A stretch of 64,000 nt of DNA from Chamaecrista fasciculata (GCA_003254925.1 QANZ01050047.1:8367-72366), one strand, 5' to 3'. Positions 20,701 through 33,457 are shown, counted from the stretch's first letter. Made by a program: numbers and translations. Notes: generated by a model not told the origin, from the letters alone.

Positions 20701-20900
20701 CCAACAAAGGTTGGCCCAGTTGGTAAGGAGTCAACTCATAACCCACAAGGTCGTGAGTTCGAATTCCACTGCTGATGTGAGGGCCTTGTTGGTAGGCCAT
20801 CTGTAAGTACCTCTGTAAGCGCTCATAGAGCCTTGAGGCCTGCCCTGGCCTTGGTGAGCCCCCGGGGCCCAACTCACCTAAACTTTCATTGAACAAAAAA
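20701..20900 (+). mobile_element. tRNA-derived SINE, family A, copy 1
   Basis: This 200-bp element has an A box near TTGGCCCAGTTGGTAAGG and a B box GGTCGTGAGTTCGAATTCC, followed by a GC-rich body (CCCCCGGGGCCC) and an A-rich 3' end. An exact 18-bp duplication AAAACATCTAGTGCAATG flanks it at 20683-20700 and 20901-20918. The open frame across it (95 codons on the other strand) is a by-product. A deleted relative lies near 33495-33640. Confidence 0.85.
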
Positions 20901-20960
20901 AAAACATCTAGTGCAATGGTTGATGGAGATCGTACCCTAGGGCTAATCATTTTATATATA

Positions 20961-23143
20961 TGTGTTTGTTTGAACATATTATTCTGATTAATTTATAGAT
21001 GATAAATTATGTGGTTATCATATTATTAGCATGTTTACTGTGATAACAGTCCTTGATTAATTATGTGATAATTAATCTAAATTGTCCCTGGTCTATCATT
21101 CACGTGGGAATGTGAATGAACTAAGACCAGCATGACCTCGGTGTATAGAGATACATGCACTTGATGCTTCTCGAGAGTCATGGCGCAATTATGTAAAGGG
21201 TTACAAGTTGTTGGACCGACCCGAAGAGTCCTGCATGGGTTTAGTCATAAGCTAGTCTCTCCTGTACACCTATCACGATGCCCTTAGACCTGAGGTCTTG
21301 ACTATTCCGGCGTTGTAGATGCTGAACTTTGGCCTAGTCCAACGTTGCCTGTAACAGGGTAGCCATACAGGCTAGGTACGGGTTTAGTTGTTTACCGTGC
21401 TGAGGAATGTGGTTGACCAAGATGGAATTTTGTCCCTCATTAAGATGAGAGATATTTAACTGGCGCCCTCGATGAGTCTGTCCAAGGAATGTGTGGCCAC
21501 ACAGGGAAATGGGACTAACTCAAGGAATCGAGAAAGTTATGGTTTGGATTAATGATGACTTTCCCGTGCCTTATCCAAGACCAAAATATCGTGTGACAAT
21601 AGGGATTATGACAAGGTGGTACTAAGGTTAAATCGGTTTTGTTAAAACGATAACTCACGTATTTTGGGTAGTCGTGATGGCTTGCTAGAATCCACTCTCA
21701 ACTTGTGAGTCATAGAGATGGCTTGCTGCCAACTTCACGTGAGGCCTGCTGGGTCACACACGAGCAAGATCAAGATACCATAATAGGGACACGAATTAGG
21801 GTTAATTCGTGAGTCACTTTAGTGACACAATTTAAAACATAGTTGAATGTCTTAGGACATGAAATCTTGTCTTAAATAATATCTACGTTTGTGATATTTA
21901 AATTTGTTAGACAAGTTTAAATATATTAATTGTTAAATAGTTAATTTGATTAATCTATTTACAATTATATTCTTGTTTGAAATATTAGGGAATAATAAAT
22001 TAAATAAGCTTCCTATAAGTTAGGGGATTATTGATTTATTAAATTCACTAATATTGTGATAACAAGGAAGGAGGTGGCGCCTCATACCACTTGATTTTAA
22101 TAAATGAAAATGTTTTGTTAATTAGAATCAAGATTTGAATTTGAATTCAAGATTTGATTTTGATTTCAAGATTCAAATTTTGAATTAAGATATTAGGGTA
22201 ATATTTTAATTCAATATTGCTAGGAATTAATAAGTTGGTTATAACTAACTAAGAGTTAGGGTTGTTATTTTAATTATTAAATTCCTATATATATATATAT
22301 TGTGAGGATGGCGCATGGATTGGGATTCAAATGCAAGATTTGATCTTGCATTTTGAATTTAAATAATGCAAGTCGAATTTTTAGGGTTAAAATATTAAAG
22401 TAATATTTTAATTATAAATTCAATTCCTCATGACACATTCCAACCAATAGGGTTTTAGCATTCAAGATTTAGTTTCAAGATTTGATCTTAAAATTCAAAT
22501 TTGAATTGCCTATTAAATTTTGAATTATAATATTAATGTAATATTATAAATCAAGATTTAGGGATTCCCTAAATTATATTAATTATGAGATTATTATATT
22601 CAAGATTTTAGGGATTCACTAATTAGATTAGTTATTCCCTAATTTTAGGAATGGAAAAATATATATATACACACACATAAGGGAAAGTCGACTTAAGCTT
22701 TAGTGTGACTAAAAAAATTCGCCTAACCCTAATTCTTAGAGAGAGAAGTCGACTTTTCCAAGTGAGAGGAGAAGTTTGACCAAAACCCTAAAATCCTTAG
22801 GGTTAGTGTGTGAGACTTGCGCCACCAATTCTTGGAGATCAAGAATTGTTCTTGATCATTCAAGAACCGTAGATTGGATTCCCCGAATTCTTTTGGAGAA
22901 AAGAATTGGAGGCTAGCACTTCTGTGTCTACAAAATTGTTCGTGTGGACTACCGGCAGAGGAATGACACGTTGGAGTGGACTTCTTGGAATCGCAGAATT
23001 CAAACCCACCGATTGATTTGAGGTATACATTCTTTCTTTACTAGCATAAATTCAGATAGTGGATCCTGGAAGGAAATTATAGAGTTGTGCTAAAAATTTT
23101 ATTTTACCGTTTTTCCGCTGCGCTGCCTCCATTATTCCCAACA
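20961..23143 (+). mobile_element. LTR-like retroelement block, possible solo LTR
   Basis: The base composition changes sharply here, with a more GC-balanced core at about 21050-21830. Downstream are degenerate CAAGATTTGATTTTGAATTC-type repeats. A TATA-like tract near 22660 is followed by a leader-like stretch. The block ends CGCTGCGCTGCCTCCATTATTCCCAACA, which looks like an LTR terminus. The left end near TGTGTTTGTTTGAAC is uncertain and I found no 5-bp target duplication. No protein is encoded. Confidence 0.45.
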
Positions 23144-23343
23144 ATGATGAACAACATAAAACATAGTAATATATGTGAAAAATATTAGATAATTTTATTA
23201 AAAATTTATATAAGTATTAGGACAAGATTGAATTTTCCAAAAAATATTAAGAAAACATAAAATTAATTCAAATAAAACATAAGAAACAAATTGAATTTGA
23301 TCATAAATATAAAAACTAAAACAATATTTGTAGAAAAAGAAAA

Positions 23344-23858
23344 GGTCAAAGTGTCATTTTGGTCCTGAATGTATGTCATAATGTTGATTTTGGTTCATTA
23401 TGTTTCAAAATGTTCAAATTGGTCATAAATGTTGGTAAAATGTTTCATTTTGGTCCCACACTATCGAATTTGATCATATTTCTCTCGTCTCTCATTTCAA
23501 GTTCAAAGGATTTGTGAAGAGGAGCTTGTAGCTCTAAATTTGTCGCATTCAAATTTGAAACAAGAGAGATATAATCAACTTTACTTGTTTGACTTTGACC
23601 ATGATACAAGCGGTTTACTTTTAGGATTTGACTTCGTTTGCTGACGATCTCAATTGGATAGAGAAAGTACTCTTTGAAAATAATACATAACTCTAAACTC
23701 GTCACGTTTGAATTTGAAATGAGTCATATTCAATAGTTTGGGATCAAAATAAAACATTTTGCCAACATTTAAGACCAATTTGAATATTTTAAAACATAAC
23801 GAACCAAAATCAACATTAATGCAAGGCATGCATTTAGGATCAAAATGACCCATTAACC
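23344..23858. mobile_element. Foldback element, family FB1
   Basis: The left end GGTCAAAGTGTCATTTTGG and the right end CCAAAATGACCCATTAACC are inverted repeats. The arms carry TTTGATCATATTTCTCTCG and its inverse. The open frames at 23445-23901 run through the palindrome and are not genes. It lies just downstream of the CYP735A-like gene. Confidence 0.7.
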
Positions 23859-24183
23859 AAAAAAAAATTATGAAACTCGCTAAGCAAAGTTCATGGGTCA
23901 TAACTCATAATTGATTAATTAATACACAATAAACCAAACCAAAAACAGATCCTCATGGATCTCCGGTACTGCATAAAGTATTACAAATGATGAGAAACTG
24001 AAAAAAAAAATTAACAAGAGGTGAATGAATCTGAAGCTAATTATTATTTATATGTCGATAAAATAATCCTAATCTCTTTTTCTCTCTCCCTCCATCCTCA
24101 TAAAATAATAATTACCAAATAATAGGAAAATAACTCTCAAGGAAAGCAGGAAGGCAGAATAAATAAATAAACAATTTATTTAT

Positions 24184-27100
24184 TTATTTTGTAGGGATGA
24201 TGGGCTTGAGACAAACTTGAACTCCATATTTGGGCTTGATAGTGAGAACAATGACAGGGGCATGACGGTAATTATCAGAAATGGTGAAGGAGAATTTGGA
24301 GATTAACATAGCCAAAATGATCTTAGCTTCCATAATAGCAAAAGCTTGTCCCACACAGTTTCTAGGGCCAGTAGCGAAGGGTATAAAGCGTCCTGGGGTG
24401 AAAGATTTTGAAGCGAACCTGTTTGGATTGAAGTCATTAGCATCCTCACCCCAGAGTGACTTGCTATGATGGATAGCTAAAACCGGAATCCAAACAGAGA
24501 CTCCCTTTGGGATATGAAGGTCACCAAGCACTATGTCCTCAAATACCATTCTTGGCAGCACTGTCGCCGGTGGGTATAGCCTCAATGCCTCGTTTATCAC
24601 CATATGCAACTGCACCAATATATATTAAAAAAAAAAAACAAATCAATGATTTACTCCGTAGACGATTTAGTCTTTGAAAAATAGAAATAGATAACTTGTT
24701 CGGTTCCTAATTTTTCATAACCATGCATCAAATGTTATTGTAGCATCTTAATTAGCTAGAAAATCAAATATAAACCTAAGTTGAAGTACCATTGTTTCAA
24801 CCGATAAGAATTGTGAGATTGAGATTTGAGACTAAGTAGTGATGAATCTTAATTCTCAGAGTGTTCTTCAACCCTGATTGTTGCGATTGCAAAAATTAGG
24901 AAAAATAGTGATGGAGATTGAAACGACTGAGACTAGTTGTGGTTATTAATCTTAATTTTTGTACATCTAATATTAATTTGTGACATTTAGTGGTGACATA
25001 TGTGCATTTAACAGCTACGTCGGGAGTAGATCCCCTACGGTGCACTATAGGAGTAATGCTGAAAAGGGAAGGAATAGTAGTACACTTGTAACTTGTAGTG
25101 TACTACAGGGAATCCTCTCTACGCCACTAGTTTAAGTAAAGAAGAAAGGTTTAAGAACTAAATAGTTGTCATAATTCTAGGACCACATCGTTAGAAGTGT
25201 AAAAATTGAAGAACCAAATAGTACATTTTCTCAGTAAACTTTTACAAATAAAAATAATAATAATAATGTTCTAATCAATGTAGAAAAAATCAGACCGGAC
25301 CGCCCGGTTCAACCAGTGAACCGAACACCATTCCGGTTCGGAAAAAATAAAATATCGACCTGCAGTTGACCCAGTGGTGAACTGAGTCAAACCGCTTGAA
25401 TCGACCAGTTAAACCGGAAAACCGGTTGACCCGAAAATATTTGAAAAAATTAAAAAAAATAAAAAAAATAAAAAATTAAATATTTAACACTTATTATATG
25501 TGATGGACATATGGTTATGTTTAATTTTTACTTTAAATTTAAATTATTGTAATATATCAATATGTATTTGATGAATATGTATATTTGAAAATGTATTTTT
25601 AAGTAAATCGACTCAACCGGTTGAACCAGTGAACCAGTGACCCAAGCCTTTTACCGGGTCTGATCTAGTTTTTTGCACTATCGTTCTAATAATCAAAATC
25701 AAATTGATAATGTTAGTTTATCCTGTGTATAGTGGGTAGCCATGAACCTTGTGGGATTGAGTAGGAAAGAGAGAGAGGGTCCACTTGCTTCTTTCCCTTT
25801 TGGTTTTGGTTCTTTTTCGGCCAAGAAAACAAGGCCTCGTGGACCAAATCAACAGTGTTTTTTTTTTGGGGGGGTTTAAAAAATTAGCTTTTGGGGGGTA
25901 TTCCGACACTAAAAAAGAAAGATACCCCTCGTTTTTAATATTCCTTAAAACTAACACCAACTACCGGCGGACGCACGAGTGCACAGAAAATCATTAAATT
26001 AATGAATCTTTTTTATTTTTTTTTTCTTTTCTTTTTTTCCTCTCCCTGTGCTATTCTATTCACACACATTGTCTTGTTCTTGCAATGCTCTCCATAATAA
26101 ATAAATAAAAATATTTTCATTACTCTTAAAAAGTTCACCTCTGAACTACACCCCTATTCTATGATCTCTAGGCACCATTAAGCTTTGCTCCTACAACTCA
26201 TAGGCTAATTAATCTCCTCCATTCATTTTTCTTGATTATTACATCGAAGCTCAATTAATATTATTAAAAATAGCGACTTGAAATTAATGATTTATTAAAT
26301 TTCTCAAACAGCCTACCTACTATCCTCTACTCCCAAAAGGCTATATATAAATATATATAAATATAGTTAGTATATACAGAACCTAACCGAAAAAACTCCC
26401 CTCCAATAGTAGTAAAAAAAAAAGTGATTCCTTTCATCGGAAGAAAAAAAGAAGATTGGTAATTTCAATTTGTCATATGCTAGCAGAAAAGGTGTGATTT
26501 TCTCATATTTTGGGAAGAATCCATTCCTCACAAAAGGCAAAATTGCTTGTAGTAAACAAATGGAATTTTAACTCTTGTCACTCGATTCAAGGACTCAGTA
26601 AAAAATTACTATGCCACGTCCCCTTAGTGAATCTTATTTTAGTGATTTCACTATTAAGAATAGAGAGAGAGATGGGATGAGAGATTTGAATCCTATAATA
26701 TAATTTTGAGAAATCTTATTATTTGGTTCATGATTTTACGGCAAATCAATAATCAGTCCTTAAATAATTAAAAAGTTGCTAATCGGCCCATGAATTATTA
26801 TAATTGTCAACAATTTAATTCTTGAGTCAAATTTCGAGAGAAAAAAGTACAAATTCAAAGATCAAATAGTATAAATTTAGAAAAATTCAGGAATCAAAAA
26901 GTATAAAATTAATTTAAATTTAAAGACTAAATAATATTAATTTCATTCAAATTCAAGTATAAGAAAATATGAAATTAGTTCAAATTCAGGATAAAATACT
27001 GAAAATAGTATTAATTTAGTACTAATTCAGGAATTTAAAAATACAAAATTAGTTCAAATTCAAGGACCAAATCATCGCTAGTGACCAAATAATTGACAAT

Positions 27101-29271
27101 TGAAATATTTCGAGAACCAAATCGTACATTTTGATTATTCAAAGACTGATTAGTTAACTTAGTATAAATTCAATTCAATGACCAAAATACTAGGTTTCCT
27201 CTATAACTTTAGATGAATTGTTTTTTATTTTTCATTAGAGACATTTTATTTAAGTTACTCTGAGACACTAAATGTGAGCACCTCTTTCAACAAAAATTAC
27301 GATATGAATTCATCATATTGTAAGAAACTAACCTTCAAACTCCCCTTAGAATTTAGAAGATTCAATTTGGAAAGACAAGGAAATTGAAAAGATGATGATT
27401 GAGAAGATGACTTACGAGAGAGAGTTTAGGGAGGTGATCAAGGGTGGGAGTTTGACCATTGCAGACCTCTTGGACTTCTTCTCTAACCTTATTCTGCCAT
27501 TCAGGATTGGTGGCGAGTAACATGACGGTCCACGTCAGCAACAAAGCGGTGGTTTCATGTCCGGCGAAGAAGAAAGTCTTACATTCATCCATAATCATCT
27601 GAAGATTCAAGCTAAACCCATCCCCTTTCTTATTATTGTTCTTATTCTTTTTCATCTCATCTAACAGCATCCCCAGCAGATCATTCCCGTACGAATTGGT
27701 CCTTCCTATTTCCACACAGTCCTTCCTACTCTCTATTATTTCTGTTAATAATCTCTCCACCTCCTTCTTCAAGGACTTTATCTCCCTGTTGTACTTGCTC
27801 GGAAAATACCTGCAATCATATCATATCATCATTCACAGACAGAGAAAAACAGAGAGAAGCAGAGATAGAGACATAAATTATAGGGTAAATTGCAAAGAAA
27901 GTCCATGTAGTTTAAAGTAATTAGAGATTGGGTCCCTGTAATTTAAAATATGTCAAAATCAGACTTGAAGTAGAAAGGATTCCTGTAATATATTTTCGTC
28001 AAAAAATTAACAGATCATAGCATTTTTATCAAGATTTCACCATTCCTTTCAAGATTTTCTTTGCTTCAAATTCTTTATTTATTGAGGAATAGTCTAAAAA
28101 ATTTATCATCTTTACTCTTTCTTAATTTTATTTTCTGAGATGAATTAAAAAGTTTATTTTTTAATAAACTTTTTAGACTATTCTAGGATGAATTAGAGAA
28201 CTCAATGAAATAATAACTTGAAACAAGCAGTGAAATCTTGATAAAAGCAACGGTATCCGTTAATACTTTTGATACTTTTTAAACCAGAAAAACTCAGTCT
28301 TTAAGTCCCTCAGATTACAAGGACTAATGGAATAAACTTCAAATTCGAATTTGACACTTTTTTGAACCACGATTACCTAATATTTAATTACCCAGATTAC
28401 AAGAAGTTTGCTTGCAATTAATCCTATATTGGGTTATATAGAAACATACCGGCTACCAGGAAAACAGAGATGACGGCTGGCCTGAGCGCAGAGAGACTGA
28501 AGCATGGTAAGAAGATGGAAAATCTGTTTCCCCTTCTCATAACTAGTACCAAATTCTGTTCTTGAAATGATGTCAGCAGTGAGTCTGGTGACGTATTCAC
28601 CAATCTCCACCTCACTCTGTCCTTTCTCCACCACATTCAAAAGCGATTCCAGCATCTCCTTGGTACACTCCACCATATGCCCAGCATACCCCTGTTAAAC
28701 AAAAACCCACAATGAATCACAATCACAAATCAACTAACTAATTAATTAATAATGAGTTACATACTTTGAGTTTGTCTCCCATGAATGCAGGCGCGACGAT
28801 GTGTCTCTGGTGATACCAGAGTGACCCATTCGCCATGAGAAGTCCACCGCCGATGAAATGCTTAGAACCTTGAAGTTGTTGCCAAGATCGGCCGGAGACG
28901 GTGGCGTATTTAGAGAGGAAGTCTTTGATGAGGTGGGTTTCGGTGAGACAGAGACGAGGCTCGGTGCCGTTCCAGAAGAGGAAGCGTTTGCCGTAGACGG
29001 CGGACCAGGCGGCGAAGTGAGGGAGGACACGGGAAACAATGTCGTGAGAGATGGACGACATGTCGCCGGAAGTGGCGGAGGAGAACAACGACGCCATGTC
29101 GAGGAGGTTTCCGGTGATGAAGCGAGGTTTTGGACCACGCACGCCTTGTTTTGACATCATTAGGTGGATGCGTCTTGGGGTTAAAAAGTAACATGATACC
29201 GTTTCGTATGCGACTCTTAGGAGGATGATAATACAGGGAAGAAGAAGGAGGAGGACGATGATGGCCACCAT
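24184..29271 (-). CDS. CYP735A: Cytokinin trans-hydroxylase-like cytochrome P450
   Basis: Exons are 29271-28765, 28691-28450, 27809-27416 and 24609-24184, with introns of 73, 640 and 2806 nt, all GT-AG. They join in frame to 522 codons plus stop, matching the length I recall for Arabidopsis CYP735A1. Visible features are a membrane anchor at about residues 2-22, the I-helix AGHETT at 332-337, ExxR at 388-391 (EALR), the PxRF-type motif at 443-446 and the heme loop FATGPRNCVG with Cys466. Conserved CYP735A-like stretches include TPRRI, LCFPGSR and the C-terminal KPKYGVQV. CYP735A enzymes hydroxylate the isopentenyl side chain to make trans-zeatin-type cytokinins at the endoplasmic reticulum. 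The start ATG is the first in frame and precedes the anchor. No damage is seen. Confidence 0.92.
25288..25674. mobile_element. CCGGTT-rich inverted-repeat element
   Basis: The outer ends AAAATCAGACCGGACCGCCC and ACCGGGTCTGATCTAGTTTT are inverted. Both ends carry clusters of CCGGTT/AACCGG and TTGACCCAGTGG. The middle is AT-rich and non-coding. It is similar in layout to 37675-38189 and 40502-41075. Confidence 0.6.
26710..27190. repeat. Degenerate tandem GGACCAAAT repeats
   Basis: Imperfect units built around TTCAAATTCAAGGACCAAAT and GTACAAAATTAGT repeat several times, with opposite-strand phrases (TCAGTCCTTAAATAATT) at the left end. This is probably an eroded foldback in intron 3. Confidence 0.5.
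27886..28400. repeat. Degenerate foldback in second intron
   Basis: GTAAATTGCAAAGAAAGTCC at the left, AAGATTTCACC and GTGAAATCTTGAT in opposite orientation, and AAGTCCCTCAGATTACAAGG at the right suggest an old inverted-repeat element. It fills most of intron 2 (28449-27810). A half copy of the same phrases occurs near 44050-44160. Confidence 0.45.
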
Positions 29272-29344
29272 AGTGATGAATTATGATGTATGGTGGCTTT
29301 TGGATCACCGATTACTATACTGAGTGAGTGAAACAGAGAAACAG

Positions 29345-29433
29345 AGAGAGAGAGAGAGAATTTGTGAGAGACTTAAGGACGCATAATACATATGGGGGAA
29401 GGGGGTTGGTATATATATATATATATATATATA
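29345..29433 (-). promoter_or_regulatory. Putative core promoter and leader of CYP735A-like gene
   Basis: On the gene's strand a TATATATA tract (29410-29433) lies about 140-160 nt before the ATG. A CT-rich repeat (29345-29361), common in plant leaders, lies between them. The ATG context has A at -3 and G at +4. The transcription start cannot be fixed from sequence alone. Confidence 0.4.
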
Positions 29434-29579
29434 GATTTTGAAACGCAAAATGAAGAATGAAAAGGGGATGGTGGAGATTGGATTCATAGCCAATGGATTT
29501 CTACAACTACAATGGGAAAGCCACGTGTTTCCTGTGAAAATTTTTTGAGGGCTTTCTTTCTTTCTTTCTTTTTTTGAGG

Positions 29580-29913
29580 GGGACGTAATTTCGTCCCAGA
29601 ATATTATATCAACGGTTAATTTGGTCTTCAATATTTTATATTTTGACCAATTTTATTCTTTGCTCTTATATTAGAAAAATATTATCGACAGAATCTACGT
29701 GGCTAATGATATATAGTATAAAATTGATAGAAAAAGAAACTCAGATTGAAAAATAAGATGTAATTTGTCATTAATTTATTGAAAGAAATTAATCAAAGGA
29801 TAAAATTGACTAAAATGTAAAACATTGGAAACAAAATTAAGAGCAAAAAAAGATTGAGGACAAAATGACCATTGGTATAAAGTTTGAGGACAAAATTAGT
29901 GCTTTTGTCTTTT
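29580..29913. mobile_element. Foldback element, family FB4, copy 1
   Basis: TAATTTCGTCCCAGAATATT and TGGTCTTCAATATTT phrases on the left are mirrored by CAAAATTGACTAAAATGTAAAAC and GTTTGAGGACAAAATTAG on the right. It is related to 50311-50691 and 57188-57712. It lies about 300 bp upstream of the P450 start. Confidence 0.6.
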
Positions 29914-30202
29914 TTATTTAAAGAAAAAAAATAAAACTTGTGGAAACTAAACAAATTATTTTGTTTACTGTGTATAATGTGTGTGTGCGTTTGTGTGTGT
30001 ATATATATATATACTATACTAGGGGCTTTGCGTGCCCTAACGGACACGCAAATATGTATATAAAATAAATAAGGGACTAAATTGTTAACTTGGTAAAGAA
30101 AGAGAGACCAAATAGTAAATTTTCTCTTATTTTTAATTTCATAGACTATAGTTTTAAACATGGACGACCAGAAAGAGGTGGAGCCATATAATATAAGATA
30201 AG

Positions 30203-30233
<31 letters not shown>

Positions 30234-30481
30234 GCTATGCCTATGCGTGTTTAATTGTATATTACAAATGCTGAATGCATCCTTCTTTCTTGTTCACAAT
30301 ATTAATGTTCCGGATCTCTATGTCAAGTATGCTCATAAAAATGTCTATTTCTTTCACAACAGAAGAAGATACCGAATTTGGCCAAAAGAGCAAGATACAG
30401 ATTTTTATTATACCATATTAATTATTAACAAATTTAAGTACAATCAAAAGGTGTTTACGGGAAAAAAAAAAAGTACACTCA
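29914..30481. other. Intergenic, microsatellites
   Basis: GTGTGTGT/TATATA near 29981-30013 and a longer (AT)n tract at about 30205-30231. The short frames here have no recognisable content. Confidence 0.5.
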
Positions 30482-31018
30482 AATTAAAAGGTTATTTTGA
30501 TCCTATATATTTCAAAATGTTTTAATTGGCTATAAATATAAATAATTAAATATTGATAAAATATTTCAGTTTAGTCTCAAACTATTGAATTTGGGGTCAT
30601 GTTTCTCTTTTCTCTAATTTCAAGTTTAACGGACTTGTAAAGAGTAACTCATAACTTTTTTATGAAAAAAAAGATAACTCGTAGCTCTGAATTCGTCGTA
30701 TTCAAACTTGATGAAATGAAAAATATATAATTAATTTTACTTGTTTGACAATAAAATAAGCGGTCTACTTTCAAGAGCAATTTGACCTTATTTACTGAGG
30801 ACCTCAATTGAATAGAAAAAATACTCTTTGAAAACAATATATAACTTTGAACTCGTCATATTTGAACTTGAAACGAAAGAAATATGACTATATTTAATAG
30901 TTTGGAATCAAAATAAAAAAAATTTGCCAATATTGAGGACCAATTTGAACATTTTAAAACATAAAGAACCAAAATAAATATTAAGACATACATTTAAGAC
31001 CAAAATGACCATTTAACC
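30482..31018. mobile_element. Foldback element, family FB1
   Basis: Left GGTTATTTTGATCC and right GACCAAAATGACCATTTAACC ends bound arms with TTGGGGTCATGTTTCTCTTTTC and its inverse, as in the other FB1 copies. No duplication is obvious. Confidence 0.6.
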
Positions 31019-31389
31019 ATCTAAGTACATATGGAATTATGGATTATAATCATGAAATTGTGGATTTTATAATACCTTATTAACAAAAATCCCTTGAAAA
31101 TTAGTTTTTCCTTTATGAATTGTGGTCTGTGGATTACAATCACATCTACAATAATGCTATTACTATCCCGGCAAGAAAAATTGCCCACTTCTTCCTCTCC
31201 AAATCTGTTGAATTTTTAATGTTAGCCTATGAGAAGCTCTTCAATAAAAAAGAACTAGAGAGGATTTTATAAAATTAAACACAAAATTCAAAAACAATTT
31301 AAGATACCTTAATCGGAGCCTATTCCTCTTTCATGAGTTATGGTAGTAGTCTCAAAGCCGAGCTCTCTGGAGTTTGAAAAAAGGAGCAT

Positions 31390-31580
31390 AATTATATTTG
31401 GACATAATTAAAAAACGTAATTATTGAAAGCGATTCTTAAATTGCAGTAAAATTAATCAACCAACAAGAGATTATTGATGCAATTAATGCATACTTACCG
31501 GACTCTTATTTCTAATTTCTTCTGTTAATCACATTTACCGCGAGGCTGAATCATCATCGTCCCTGCTAGTGGCTTCTACT
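31390..31580 (+). pseudogene. LINE RNase H fragment
   Basis: On the plus strand, decayed codons encode phrases like VIIESDS, followed later by VNHIYREAES, the third and fourth active-site regions of a LINE RNase H. Frame breaks and stops are present. The DNA is very similar to 54205-54470, sharing ATTGAAAGCGATTCT, CAACCAACAAGAGATT and TTAATCACATTTACCGCGAG. Confidence 0.65.
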
Positions 31581-31783
31581 CTGTTTCTTCTCGATCTCAT
31601 ATTTTCCCTTTTTTGCTTTGTGTAGTTTCTAGGGTTAGTTTGTTACATTTAATTTGTATATATTCCTCTATCTTTCTCTGTGTTCCGAACCTTTTGTTAA
31701 TTATTAGCTCCTCTCTATTTTCATCACGTGCTTATATTGTGTTGGAATGTACTGAACCTTATATTCTCAGTCTGTTTTAAAAA

Positions 31784-32238
31784 GACTAAAATGTTATTTT
31801 GGTCCCTCATTTATTACTTTTTTCTCAATTTGGTCCTCCTTAAATTTTCTTTCTCAATTTGGTCCATCACAAATGTTTCTGTTATTAAAGTTAGTCTCTC
31901 CATCCAATTTTTAACAAAGTTGGTGATGCGACACTGTTAAATGGTGACACAAAGTTAGTTCTTCCATCATCATTTAACTTGGTACATTATCATTTAACGG
32001 TGCCATATCGACACCAACTTCATTAAAAATTAGATGGGGAGACTAACTTAGAGAACGGAAACATTTGTGAGGGGCTAAATTGAAAAAGAAAATTTAAAGA
32101 GGACCAAATTGAGAAAAATATACTACATGACTTAGAGAACGGAAATACTTGTGAGGGACTAAATTGAAAAATAAAATTTAAAGAGGACCAAATTGAGAAA
32201 AATATAATATATGAGAGACCAAAATAGGGTTTTAGTAA
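31784..32238. mobile_element. Foldback element, family FB6, with 9-bp duplication
   Basis: The left arm begins GACTAAAATGTTATTTTGG and the right closes CCAAAATAGGGTTTTAGTAA. The 9-bp TTTTAAAAA flanks both sides (31775-31783 and 32239-32247). Within the right arm a roughly 55-bp unit (TGAGGGGCTAAATTGAAAAA through GAGGACCAAATTGAG) occurs twice in tandem. It is non-coding. Confidence 0.65.
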
Positions 32239-32247
32239 TTTTAAAAA

Positions 32248-33116
32248 AAATTATGTACAAAACATATTTTCAGTTAATTTTGTTTTCCAATAAAAATGAA
32301 AACAGAAAGTAAGAAAAAAAAAAAAAAGCTAGCTTGTACGGTTGTACCAAAATGCTAACAAATGTGTGTGAAAATGCCAAAGATAAAAATATATTAATAT
32401 GGGTGGCCTGAGTCACACATATATGCCGTTTACCATATCCCAAAGTCTTAAACTTAAATTTGTTTTTTTTTTGTTTAATTAAAAAAAGGAATGTAGCAGT
32501 CAAAGAGCCAAGAGGCGTCACTCATCACCAGTCACCACCTCTTCATGCTTCCGATTTGCACTGTATTTTTGGGGTTAGGATTTTTTAAAATTATAATGCA
32601 TAAAATTTGAAGGAAACAATTAAATATAGATATAAATTCCATAGGCTTAATTATTTCACTTATATTTTTTATTTACTTTTTCTTATAAAATATTTCAAAA
32701 GGTCTAAACTCCTACTTTTCTTCCGCATCCACTAAATCACACTTTTTATATGCTTGATTAATTCTCCTTTCACACAATTTGAGTATGTGAGTTGTTGGTC
32801 TAAAAGTGTTTTTGTCTTATTTTATTTTAATTTTTTTAAAGTCTATGTAATAAGAAATAAACATCAAATTAAAGCAATTGCACCGATGCAATCGTTACAT
32901 CATGTATTACCAATAAAAAAGTTCCACAATATGGCATTTCCGTGTCTGGTTTCTCACAAATATTCTCAGAATATTTTGTTCCACATTTTTTTTCTCAAAA
33001 TAAATTATGGTATGTCTAAATATTTATATTCTAGATGTGATTTGTTAAATTATTATAATCTTTTCTACTCAAATATATCTTTATATTCTAACTATGTTTG
33101 TCTCTAAATTTTTATA
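32248..33116. other. Intergenic, no supported gene
   Basis: Only short frames without domains are visible. Poly-A and poly-T tracts are frequent. Confidence 0.5.
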
Positions 33117-33457
33117 GGTGAAAATGTACTTAGTCTCACATTTTATTGAGATTTCAATTTGATTATGTATATTTTTTTTTTACACTTTTGATTTCATATC
33201 TTTTAGTCAAGTTACAAATTAGGATCCATGTCTTTTTTTAGGCTGCAAAATTAGTCTCATATTTTTGCAAAAGGTTTCACATTGTGAGACTCACGGTAAA
33301 ACTTTTTGTAAAGATATGAGACCAAATCTGTAATAAAAAGGATATGTGACCAATTATGCACCTGATCAAAAGATATAAAGACAAAAGCGCAACAAGAAAA
33401 GACTAAATTGATATTTGAACAAAATAAAAGATGAGACCAAAAAAGTACACTTTAGCC
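33117..33457. mobile_element. Foldback element, family FB2, copy 1
   Basis: Left GGTGAAAATGTACTTAGTCTC and right AAAAGTACACTTTAGCC are inverted ends. Arms repeat ATATCTTTTAGTCAAGTTAC and GATCAAAAGATAT in opposite senses. Relatives are at 39754-40078 and 45346-45782. Confidence 0.65.

Larger units (their letters stand above)
24610..27415 (-). other. Third intron of CYP735A-like gene, repeat-rich
   Basis: Donor CTC|GTAAGT at 27415 and acceptor GTGCAG|TTG at 24610 bound 2806 nt. Inside are a CCGGTT-rich element (25288-25674) and a degenerate tandem region of AAATTCAAGGACCAAAT-like units (about 26710-27190). The rest is AT-rich. Open frames inside it (for example 25718-25997) are not exons. Confidence 0.8.

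Noticed and set aside
20690-20977. A 95-codon minus-strand frame over the SINE
   Set aside because: The 18-bp duplication and internal pol III boxes explain the sequence; the frame is incidental.
28858-29308. Alternative long frames over the first P450 exon
   Set aside because: Exon 1 in the chosen frame matches CYP735A throughout. The 29308 start is GTG, not ATG.
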